Of a DNA stretch of 64,000 nt, positions 1 through 10,500 are shown piece after piece (positions within the stretch are counted from its first letter, which is position 1; every line of letters begins with the position of its first letter). Below the pieces are notes generated by a model. That model ran no database searches. It was not told the DNA's origin and saw only the letters and a program-made list of their open reading frames with translations. Origin of the DNA: Populus alba (Eukaryota; Streptophyta; Magnoliopsida; Malpighiales; Salicaceae); the NCBI RefSeq assembly GCF_005239225.2, contig NC_133294.1:558001-622000 (forward strand). The letters run 5' to 3'. The translations under genes were made by a program, and so were the position numbers.

Positions 1-770
1 CCATCACTACCCTTAGAAGTGGAAAGATTGTTGACAAAGCTATAAGGTTTTGGGATTCCTAAAGGTATTGTGGAGGAGAAATCTAGGGAGAGTGAAGAGG
101 GAATCAAAACACAAGTGACAAATGAGAGTTTGAGTGACAAACGAAGGCGAGATAAATGGAGAAAGAGATGAGTGAGAAAGGAGATGATTCAAGAAAAATT
201 GGAGTCAAAGTGAGTGATTTAGAATTTGTTCCTAGAGCACCATTTCCACAGAGGTTTAGGGAAACCTAAACATGAAATCTTATGAACTCGGAAATCTATG
301 AATTGTTCAAACAAGTGAAAGTCAACATTCCACTCCTTGATGCAATTAAACAAAGTCCTATCTTATGCAAAAGTTCCTTAAGGACTTATGCACAGTCAAA
401 AGGAGATTGAATGTGAAAGAAAGAGCCTTTCTAACTGAGCATGCTAGTGCCATCATCCAGTTTAAGACCCCTCCCAAATACAAAGATCCCTGGTTGTCCT
501 ACCATTTCATGCATTATTGGAAGTCATAAGATAGACCAAGCTTTGTTGGATTTAGGAGCAAGTGTGAATTTGATACCCTACACTGTTTACGAAACAATTA
601 GGTTTTAGGAGAAATCAAGCCTACTCGAATCACCCTTCAATTAGCTGATTAGGTCAATCAAGATTCCTAGGGGTATTGTTGAGGATGTGTTGGTCCAAGT
701 AGAATAAATTCTACTTTCCTGTTGATTTTGTAGTGTTAGACACCGCACCTATTCAAGGTTCTAATGCTCC

Positions 771-775
771 ATCCC
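771..775. repeat. Target-site duplication of the solo LTR (left copy)
   Basis: ATCCC lies immediately before the LTR terminus. The uninterrupted element has a single ATCCC at 17741-17745, so this marks the insertion point. Confidence 0.7.
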
Positions 776-1386
776 TATAACAACCCGGCTTTCCAGCCCA
801 ACACAAACAGTAATTTTTTTTTTTTATATATATATATTTAATCAACATGGTGCTGGAAATCAAAGAACTTGAATTCTCACATCATCAAAATACAATCCAT
901 ACAATCACCATTTCATTTAAGAGCGAATCTTACACAAGCACATAATATTAAGTTGCATGATTTGAAGTTCGTATTAAAATATATACATGGACATGAGTTT
1001 TGCATTCTTATCCTACTAATAGTCATCACAATTTTAAACAAAAGGATCTAATAAAAGTTATACATTTAGTACATTGATCCATACAAAATACATTGTGATT
1101 TAAGATAAATCTACATAGTTCCTTGCAAAAGTAGGTTCCCGTGTATCGGGTTTCCTAGAACATCTCGTTGGTGTGAAGTCCCTGCAGCAATACAAAACAT
1201 TTAAGAGAATGCAAATATTTAATAATAATAAGAATGGTAACTCACGGTTTGGCAATTAAATAAAAATTAACAATTATAATTTCTTCATGTATTTGCTACA
1301 ACAACTAGTAGTACATATAGATACACAAGTTTTTCGGATGCCATTCGCCAAAACTAGTCATTCATTTGTGTCGGCATCTATGGCGA

Positions 1387-1600
1387 AAGCTGCGTCGCTG
1401 CCGATCCAGAATCGGCAGGGAAATCTGCGTCGCTGCGATTTCTTGTATGCAGCGGAATCTGCGTCGCTGCCGTATTTCTGTATCGGCAGGCAGCAAAATC
1501 TGCGTCGCTGCCGATCCAGAATCTGCGTCGCTTGCTGATCCAGAATCGACAGCGGGAATCTGCGTCGCTGCCCCCCCCCCAATTTCTGTATCGCAGCAGA
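1387..1600. repeat. GC-rich tandem repeat in the solo LTR (CTGCGTCGCTGCC family)
   Basis: Irregular copies of CTGCGTCGCTGCCGAT recur every 35-65 bp, often followed by the inverted form ATCGGCAGCG, so each pair could form a hairpin. A C10 run near 1570 ends the tract. The same motif reappears at 3757-3945. Confidence 0.8.
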
Positions 1601-1608
1601 ATCACTCT

Positions 1609-2050
1609 TTTATCCCGGCATCCCATCCGTTTGGGATGCATTAGCCGAAGCTAATCAGTCCTTCATCTCGCCATACCCATTCGGACGCCATAGCCAAAGC
1701 TAATCATTCTTTGTCCCGGCCATCCGTTTGGATGCCATTAGCCGAAGCTAATCACTCCTTTGCCGGCCATCCTTTTCGGATGCCATTAAATGCCGAAGCT
1801 AATTCATTTCTTTTTGTCCCGCCATCCCTTCGGACGCCATTAGCCGAAGCTAATCATTTTTTTGTCCCGGCCATCCGTTTGGATGCCATTAGCCGAAGCT
1901 AATCACTCTTTTGTCCGGCATCCCTTCGGACGCCATTAGCCGAAGCTAAATCATTCTTTGTCCCGGCCATCCGTTTGGATGCCATTAGCCGAAGCTAATC
2001 ACTCTTTTGTCCCGGCCATCCATTCGGATGCCATTAGCCGAAGCTAATCA
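1609..2050. repeat. About 48-bp tandem repeat array in the solo LTR
   Basis: About nine copies of a unit centred on GCCATTAGCCGAAGCTAATC, separated by TTTTGTCCCGGCCATCC-like spacers. Units alternate between GGATGCC and GGACGCC types, suggesting a dimeric period of about 96 bp. One diverged copy lies upstream near 1338. Confidence 0.85.
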
Positions 2051-2394
2051 AGTCTTTAATCAACTTTAAGCGTTCATCAATCTAAATATCGGTTCTAACA
2101 ATATGATAGTTCAAGTTAAAAATATTTCAAGATCAACGTAAGAAAAGGAGGTGCGTCACTACCTGGCTCCAGTCTGTGGGTCGATCCTGTCTTGATGATG
2201 GTCCCATCCGACCGACACACCTAAGACATCAATAGTCACAAATAACACAGTTGCAATTTATTTTAATTTTTGAATCATACTCATCATCACACTTATTTCA
2301 AGAGTTCATATGTTAATTCAAGTGTTCATATTTTACACTATCATTAACATGAGTTAGGTTCTAGCATTTAAGATAATTCTGCTAGGAGGCTTTA

Positions 2395-2860
2395 TTGTAG
2401 GAATTGGCAGCGAGAACTGGTTCGCTGGCGGGCTGCCAGTTCGGCAGAGAAACCTGCATGTGTTGGTGCCGCAGTTTCGCTGCACAACGCACATTGGCAA
2501 GAATATAATTCGCTGCAGGAGTTCAGTCGCGCAGCGAAACATAATTTCGCTGGCGCAACAACAAAATCGCAGCGAATATCAATTCGCTGCAGGAGGTTCG
2601 TTGCGGCAGCGAAACAGAATTTCGCTGCGCAACACACAAAATGGCAGCGATAATCAATTCGCTGCAGAGTTAGTTGTAGGCAGCGAAAACAAATTTCGCT
2701 GGCGCAACACACAAATGGCAGCGAATACAATTCGCTGCAGCAGGTTCAGTTGCGGGAGCGAAACAGAATTTCGCTGCGCAACACACAAATCGGAGCGAAT
2801 ATCAATTCGCTGCAGGAGGTTCGTTGGCGGGCAGGGAAAAAAGAATTTCGCAACTCGGAA
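2395..2860. repeat. About 75-90 bp tandem repeat in the solo LTR
   Basis: Around five copies of a unit containing AATTCGCTGCAGGAGGTTCG, then GCAGCGAAACAGAATTTCGC and GCGCAACACACAAA. TCGCTGC and its complement GCAGCGA alternate, giving strong local inverted-repeat potential. Confidence 0.8.
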
Positions 2861-3756
2861 ACATCAATATCAGCACATAGTTTCTTCAACAAAATTCCAG
2901 CAATAACATCACAGCAGAAACACATTAATTCCAGAACATAACATCACAGCAGACACATTAAATTCAGCAGAAATCACAAGTACAAGAAACACATTATAAT
3001 TTGCAGCAACAATCATACACAAAACACAAGCTTCATTCCAAACAGCAACATTTACAGAAACATTATTTGAGCACCAACATCACAGCAAAGAAACAAATTC
3101 ATATCCAGCAAACACACACATGCATGCTGGCTACCCTATAGTTAAAGCCAGTTCTAACATAATTTGTTAGATGTTCTGAAATTGACTTTATTTCACTTCT
3201 GTTTGCTAGATTCCTAGTTAATTTCAGTTTTCCCCATAAGTTGGCTTAAGTCTTAGATTAATTTTTCTTAGGGCTTTTTCTTCTTCATTTTCGTTTTTAT
3301 CTTAGGGGAGAGGAAAGGGAGTTCCATGACCCATACCTTCTTATTTTAACCAAGTTTGAGGGAAGGTTTGACACTACTTTTCTCTTCAGCTGCTGGTTCT
3401 CCTCCTTCTTCTTCCTCTACGTTTTCCAGCTCTCTTTTTCCTCTCCTCTACTGCAGCTGCCCATCCTCCTTCAAGTTTCAATTCTCTCCTTCACAAGCTC
3501 ACAAGACACTCTACTAGTTTGATTCATGTTTTTGATGTGTGAAAGGGGAAGGGAAGAATGACATGCAGCTGCTGGTTTGGGAGAAGATGGGTCTTTCTCT
3601 CTCCCTCTTTGTATTTATACTACATCAAATGAATTGGGTTGTTTGGGGGTGGGTTTAGGTGTGTCCTTTATCCTTGTTTTTTTTTCTTTATTAAAACAGT
3701 TTTTTACCCTCCTCCCAGCTGTGCATTCACTGTTGATTGAGAAATTCGGAAAGCCA

Positions 3757-3945
3757 AAACTTGCGTCGCTGTCGATTTTGCATCGCAGCGAAACTGCGTC
3801 GCTGCCCATAGAATCGGCAGCGAAAACTGCGTCGCTGCCCAAACCAGAATTGGCAGCAAAAACTGCGGGTCGCTGCCGATTTCTGGCATCGGCAGGAAAA
3901 CTGCGTCGTGCCGATTTCTGCATCGGCAGTGAAACTGCGTTCATC
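3757..3945. repeat. Second CTGCGTCGCTGCC repeat tract near the LTR end
   Basis: Five or so copies of AAACTGCGTCGCTGCC alternate with ATCGGCAGCGAAA-like inverted copies at roughly 35-40 bp. It is related to the tract at 1387-1600. Confidence 0.75.
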
Positions 3946-4024
3946 ACCATACTTTCTCTCTCTCTTTCTCTTTATATATATTATATATATATAGAATGAT
4001 AATATTTTCGTTTGGGTGTTTACA

Positions 4025-4029
4025 ATTCC
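4025..4029. repeat. Target-site duplication of the solo LTR (right copy)
   Basis: ATTCC, one mismatch from the left ATCCC. The following AGCCATCTTAG continues the interrupted Athila sequence (AGTCATCTTAG at 17746). Confidence 0.6.
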
Positions 4030-4545
4030 AGCCATCTTAGTAGACTTCCTAGCTACATCCAATGAATTAACTGTAGGAATGGGGTATGAAATTGTCTTTT
4101 GGGAATATGACTGTGGAGAGAACATTGGAGGTAGGATTGGATCAAATTTTGTCAAGAACACTTTGAGAGAGAATGGGTAAGGATCCATTGGAAAAGATTT
4201 AATTAATGATGAAAGACTTTATTCTTTGGAATGTGTTGATGAGGAAGTAAGAGAACTCGAGACTTATCTAAATCCAATGCTATTATGTCAATAGGATCAA
4301 TCGGACCCCATCGTTTGAGGCCTTTGATTTACCCCAAGTGAAAGTGGAGGCATCTCTTTGTCCAACCTTATAAACGAAAGGAAGCCTTTACCAGTGATCT
4401 TAAGTAATGCTTTTAGGGGAAATGAATCAATCATCCTATTGTGATTTCATCAAAAACTTAGCATAGAGCAGGAACAAAGAACTTTAAGAGAAGTGGTGAG
4501 AAACACAAGAAAGCAATTGGGTGTACAAATCACTGACTGAAAGGT

Positions 4546-7500
4546 AAGATTGTCTGATGTAGGAATAGAAGATTGTCTGATGTAGAACAAGTCGCAGAAG
4601 CATACATGCTCAAGAGGGATCACCGACGAAATTCAAGGGCACCTGAATTTCGGCAACCGGGGCACATCGAAAGTCGGAATGCGCGAAACTCACCAGAGTC
4701 AAAGCGTTTCGCCGTTTGTGGAAGATGTCTGGATCTAGAACATGTGCAGAAGAGCATACATGCTCAAGAGGGTTCAACACCAAAATTCAAGGGCAACTGA
4801 ATTTCAGCAATCGGGAATCGCAAGTTGGAATGCCGTGAAACTAACCGAGTCAAATAATGCGTTTCGCCGTTTGGGGAAGATGTCTGATGTAGAAACTTGT
4901 AGCAGAAGCCATACATGCTCAAGGAGGATAACACGAAATTCAAAGGGCAGACTGAATTTCAGCAACGGGGGGCATCAAAAGTCGGAATGCGGTGAAACTC
5001 ACCGAGGGGCAAAGCGGTTTTCTTTTGGGGCGGAAGATGTCTGATGTAGAACAAGTGGCAAAAGCTTAACATGCTCAAGAGGGATTCACCCGATAACTCA
5101 AAGGCATGACTGAATTTCGGCAACCTTGGTACTAATCCGATGCCGCGAAACTCAATCGATGGGCAAGCGTGTTTGCGGACGAAGTCTGATGTAAACAAGT
5201 AAGGCATAAATGTCAATAGAGATCACCGATTCGAACGGCAACTGACTAATCGATGCATGTAGAACAAGTAGCGGAATGCCGGACAAAGGAAAGCGTTTCG
5301 TCCGTTTGCGGAAGAAGTCTGAGGTAGAACAAATAGCAGAACCTACATTAGAGGGATCACCCTGAATTCAAAAGGCAACTGAAGCGGCATCGGGGGAACG
5401 TAAGTGTCGGAAAGGCCGCCCAAACTGCAACCGACAAAACGTAATTTCGCTGTTTGCGAAGAATCTGAAGTAGATACAATTAGTAAGCCGACATGCTCAA
5501 AAGCACTACCGAAATTCAAAGGCGACTGAATTTCGGCAAACTGGGGCATCGAAAGTCGGTAATGCGCGAAACTCACTGAGTCAAAGCGTTTCGCCGTTAG
5601 GCGGTAAGAAGTCTGATGTAGAACAGTAGCAGAGCATACATGCTCAAGAGAGGATTACTTCAAGGCATTAAATTTCGGCAAGGCGAGCATGGAAGTCGAA
5701 ATGCGAAACTTCACCAAGGGAGCAAGCGTTTCGCCGCTGCGGAAGCTCTGATGTATGAACAATAGCAGAAGCATACATGCCTCTAAGAGGGAAAATTCAG
5801 AAGGAAGAACTTCGGGCAACGTGCAATCGAAGTCCGAGAATGCCAGCGAAACTCAACGCAGGCAAAAGCGTTTTCCGCCGTTGCGGAGGATAGTTGAATG
5901 TAGAACAAGTACACAAGCATAACATGCTCAAGAGGGATCACCGGAAATTCGAAAGGCAACTGACTTTAGTACAACAGGGGCATCGAAGTCGGAATGCAGC
6001 GAAACTCACCGAGGCAAATTATTTCAACCGCGGAAGAAGTGTGGATTAGAAAATCGCATAAAGAGCATTCTTACAAATTTCCAAAGGCAACTCAATTTTC
6101 AGTAGGGTGGAGCATTGACAGTCGGGTTATGCAGATCACGACAAACTTCAACCAAGGCAAGCGTTTCGCCGTTTGCGAAAGAAGTTGAATTGTAGAACGG
6201 TAGCAAGCATACCATGCTCAAGATGGGATTCACTAAAACAGAATTCAAACAAATCTCTTCGGCAATCCCGGGACCATGAAAATAGCATCGTTTTAAAACA
6301 TAGCGAGAAGCTCAAAGTCACGAGTTTTCGCCGTTTGTATGAAAGAAGTTTGATGTAGAACAAGTAGGACAAGGCTATACATGCCTCAAAGAGGGATCAC
6401 CGAAATTCAAAGTGATATTTGCAAAACCAGAGCATTTGAAGTCGGAATGCCGGAAACCTCACCGAGTCAAAGCGTTTCGGCCGTTGCGTAGAAGTCTGAT
6501 TAGAAACAAATAGCAGAAGCATCATGCTCAAGAGGGATAAACCCGAAAATTCAAAAGGCCAACTGAATTACTTCGGCAACTGAATCGTACGTGTAATAAG
6601 AACCGCCGAAAATGCTAATCCGAGGCAATATGCGAGTAATGTATCCTCCGTTTACGCGGAGAAGTACGATTGTGTAAGACAAGCCAGAAGCAAGGATGCT
6701 CAAGAGGGATCACTTGAAAATCACCGAGGGGGCACTCGAAGAAACTGCTAGCCGAATAAGTCCTACCGCTATCAAAAGCGTTCGCGCCTTTTAGGCGAAT
6801 CTGGAGTGCCGTGATCTGAATGTAGAAGAAAAGTAAGAAGACAATACCATGCCTCAAAACTGAAAGGGATGAAACGAAACACCGATATTTTCAGCAACCG
6901 CGAAGGTCAACGAAGTCGGAATGCCGCGCAGATACAACTCCGTAGGCGCAAAGCGTCTCGCGTTTGCAGGATGAGTCTTAGATCATATTCCAATATATGT
7001 AAATAGCACCACTGCTTACTTAAGACGGATAACGAAATTCAAAGGCAACTGAAATATAGCAACCGGCAAAAAGGCGAATTACGCGAAACTCAACCGGGAC
7101 TGCAAAGTTTTTTCTAGCCGTTTGCCCTGGAAGATGGATGTAGAACAAGTCCAGAAACATACATTCACTGAAATCAAAGGCAAGGGTCAAGTCGGAATGA
7201 CGTGAAACGCACCGAGGCAAAGCGTCGCGCGTTTGCGGAAGAAAATGTAGAACAATTAGCAGAAAGCAGATCACAAAAGGATCACCCTGAATCCGTGCAG
7301 AGCATACTGAGAGGCTGCATCGAAGTTGCGGAACGTCGCGAAACCAACACGAGTTCAATGCGTTTTCCGCCCGTTTGCGGAAGAAGTTTTTGTATAGTAG
7401 ACAACAAGTAGCCAGAAGCATACATGAAAGAGGGATCACCTGAATTCAACGGCAGCTGAAACGGCAACTAAGCATTAAGTGGAAATGCCTGCGAAACTCT

Positions 7501-10500
7501 CAAAGCGTTTGTTTTGCGGAAGAAGTCCTGTCGATGTAGAACAAGTAGCAGAAGCATACATGCCTGTGAACTTCCGCAACGGGGGCATCGAGGGATTCTC
7601 ACTGTTTCGCCCGTTTCCCGGGAGAATAAGAGGCATCAACCCACACGAAATTCTGAATTTCGGCCAACCGGGGCAAGTCGGATGCCGCGCAACTCACCGA
7701 GGCAGAAGCGTTTTCCCCCACGTAACTTACGGATTTCGTAGAACTAAAAGCATACAGCTCAAGATCACCGAATTCCAAAGGCAACTGAATTATCGAACGG
7801 GCAAAGTCGGAATGCCAAAGTCACCGAGCAAAGCTTTTCCTTTGCGGAAGAAGTGTATGTAGAACAAGTAGGCACATCATGCTCAAGCAAAATTAAAGGC
7901 AACTGAATTTCGCAACCGGCATCCACGGAAACGGCACGCGAGGCAAACTCAAGCGTTCGCGTTTGCGAAGATGTTGATGTAGAACAAGTAGCAGAAAGCA
8001 TGTGCGAGGGATCACCCGAAATTGAAGAAACTGAATTTCGGCAACCGGGCATCGAAGTCGGAATAAACAACCGATCAAAGTTTCGCCTTTGCGGAAGGAA
8101 GTGATGTAGAACAAGTAGCAGAAGCATACACTCAGAAGGATCACCCGAAATTCAAAGGCACTGAATTTTGGCAAACCGGGATCGAAAGTCGGAATGCCGC
8201 GAAAACTCACGGTCAAAGCGTTTCGTTGCGGAAGAAGTCTGATGTAGAACAAAGTAGCAGAAGCAGCATACATGCTCAAGAGGGATCACCGAATTCAAAG
8301 GCAACTGAATTTTGGCAACCGGGGCATCGCAAGTCGGAATGCCGCGAAACTCACGTCAAAGCATTTCGCCGTTTGCGGAAAAGTGTGATGTAGAACAAGT
8401 AGCAGAAGCATACATGCTCAAGAGGGATCACCGAATTCAAAGGCAACTGAATTTCGGCAACGGGGCATCGAAGTCGGAAATGCCGCGAAACTCACCGAGT
8501 CAAACGTTTAGTGTTTGCGGAAGGAAGTGTGATGTAGAAGTAGCAGAAGCATACATGCTCAAGAGGGATCACCCGAAATTCAAAGGCAAACTGAATTTCG
8601 GCAACCGGGGCATCGAAGTCGGAATGCCGCGAAACTCACCGAGTCAAAGCGTTTCGCCGTTTTGCGGAAGAAGTTTATGTAGAAACAAGTAGCAGAAGCA
8701 TACATGCTCAAGAGGGATCACCCGAAATTCAAAGGCAAACTGAATTTCGGCAACCGGGCAATCAAAGTCGGAATGCCATGAAACTCACCGAGTCAAAGCG
8801 TTTCGCCGTTTGCGAGAAGAGTGATGTGTAGTAGCAGAAGCAACATGCTCAAGAGGGATCACCCGAAATTCAAAAGGCAACTGAATTTCGGCAACCAGGG
8901 CATCGAAGTCGGAATGCGCGAAACTCACCGAGTCAAAGCGTTTCGCTGTTTGCGGAAGGAAGTGTGATGGTAGAACAAGTAGCAGAACATACATGCTCAA
9001 GAGGGATCACCCGAAATTCAAAGGCAACTGAATTTCGCAACCGGGGCATCGAAGTCGGAATGCGCGAAACTCACCGAGTCAAAGCGTTTTCGCCGTTTGC
9101 GGAAGAAGTCTGATGTAGAACAAGTAGCCAGAAGCATACATGCTCAAGAGGGATCACCGAAATTCAAAGGCAACTGAATTTCGGCAACCGGGCATCGAAG
9201 TCGGAATGCCGCGAAACTCACCGAGTCAAAGCGTTTCGCCGTTTGCGGAAGGAAGTGTGATGTAGAACAAGTAGCAGAAGCATACATGCTCAAGAGGGAT
9301 CACCCGAAATTCAAAGGCAACTGAATTTCGGCAACCGGGGCATCGAAGTCGGAATGCCGCGAAACTCACTGAGTCAAAGCGTTTCTGTTTGCGGAAGAAG
9401 TGATGATGTAGAACAAGTAGCAGAAGCATACATGCTCAAGAGGGATCACCGAAATTCAAAGGCAACTGAATTTCGGCAACCGGGGCATCGAAGTCGGAAT
9501 GCCGCGAAACTCACCGAGTCAAAGCGTTTTGTTTGCATTTGGGAAGAAGTCTGATGTAGAACAAATAGCAGAAGCATACATGCTCAAGAGGGATCACTCC
9601 GAAATTCAAAGGCAACTGAATTTCGGCAACCGGGGCAATCGAAGTCGGATGCCGCGAAACTCACCGAGTCAAAGCGTTTTGCTGTTTGCGGAAGAAGTCT
9701 GATGTAGAACAAGTTAGCAGAAAGCACACCATGCTCAAGAGGGATCACCCGAAATTCAAAGGCAACTGAATTTCGGCAACTGAGGGATCGAAGTCGGAAT
9801 GCCGCGAAACTCACCGAGTCAAAGCGTTTCGCGTTTGCGGAAGAAGTGTGATGTAGAACAAGTAGCAGAAGCATACATGCTCAAGAGGGATCACCCGAAA
9901 TTCAAAGGCAACTGAATTTCGGGCAACCGGGCATCGAAGTCGGAATGCCGCGAAACTCACCGAGTCAAAGCGTTTTTTGCGGAGAAGTCTGATGGTAGAA
10001 CAAAGCAGAAGCATACATGCTCAAGAGGGATCACCCGAAATTCAAAGGCAACTGAATTTCGAATCTAATGCAGAGTCAAAAGCCAAGTCAAAGCATACAT
10101 GCTCAAGAGGGATCACCCGAAATTTTTTGCAAAGGGCAAAGTCGGAATGTTCCTCAGAATCGAAGAGGCATCGGAATGCAACCGCGAAACTCACGAGTCA
10201 AAGCCTTTCGCGTTTGGCGGAAGAAGTCTGATGTAGAACAAGTAGCAGAAGCATACATGCTCAAGAGGATCACCCGAAATTCAAAGGCAACTGAATTTCG
10301 GCAACCGGGGCATCGAAGTCGGAATGCCGCGAAACTCACCGAGTCAAAGCGTTTCGCTGTTTGCGGAAGGAAGTCTGATGTAGAACAAGTAGCAGAAGCA
10401 TACATGCTCAAGAGGGATCACCCGAAATTGAAAGGCAACTGAATTTCGGCAACCGGGCATCGAAGTCGGAATGCCGCGAAAACTCACCGAGTCAAAGCAT

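Larger units (their letters stand above)
776..4024. mobile_element. Solo LTR, about 3.25 kb, of a probable Tekay/Del-type chromovirus
   Basis: This block exactly interrupts the Athila fragment. The flanking sequence resumes with no other loss and a 5-bp duplication (ATCCC / ATTCC). Its ends are inverted: it starts TATAACAACCCGG and finishes GGGTGTTTACA. This resembles the TGTAACACCC...GGGTGTTACA ends I associate with plant chromoviruses, with TG read as TA and one extra T. No primer-binding site, gag or pol is present, so it is a solo LTR rather than a whole element. It holds four tandem-repeat tracts (listed separately) and a pyrimidine-rich stretch at 3380-3500. The lineage call rests only on the termini. 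Confidence 0.65.
1..4545 (+). mobile_element. Truncated Athila-type Ty3/gypsy fragment, split by a solo LTR
   Basis: The two outer parts (1-775 and 4025-4545) align collinearly with about 16983-18312 of the complete element at 13318-23969. They cover the end of the gag-pol linker, the aspartic protease and the spacer before reverse transcriptase; no RT, integrase or LTR is present. The protease active-site region (DLGAS) lies near 549-563. The frame is broken by many 1-nt insertions relative to the intact copy, and there is a deletion of roughly 50 bp near 4105. The element runs off the left edge of the window and is cut off at about 4545, where satellite begins. It is a dead second copy of the same family. 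Confidence 0.9.
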
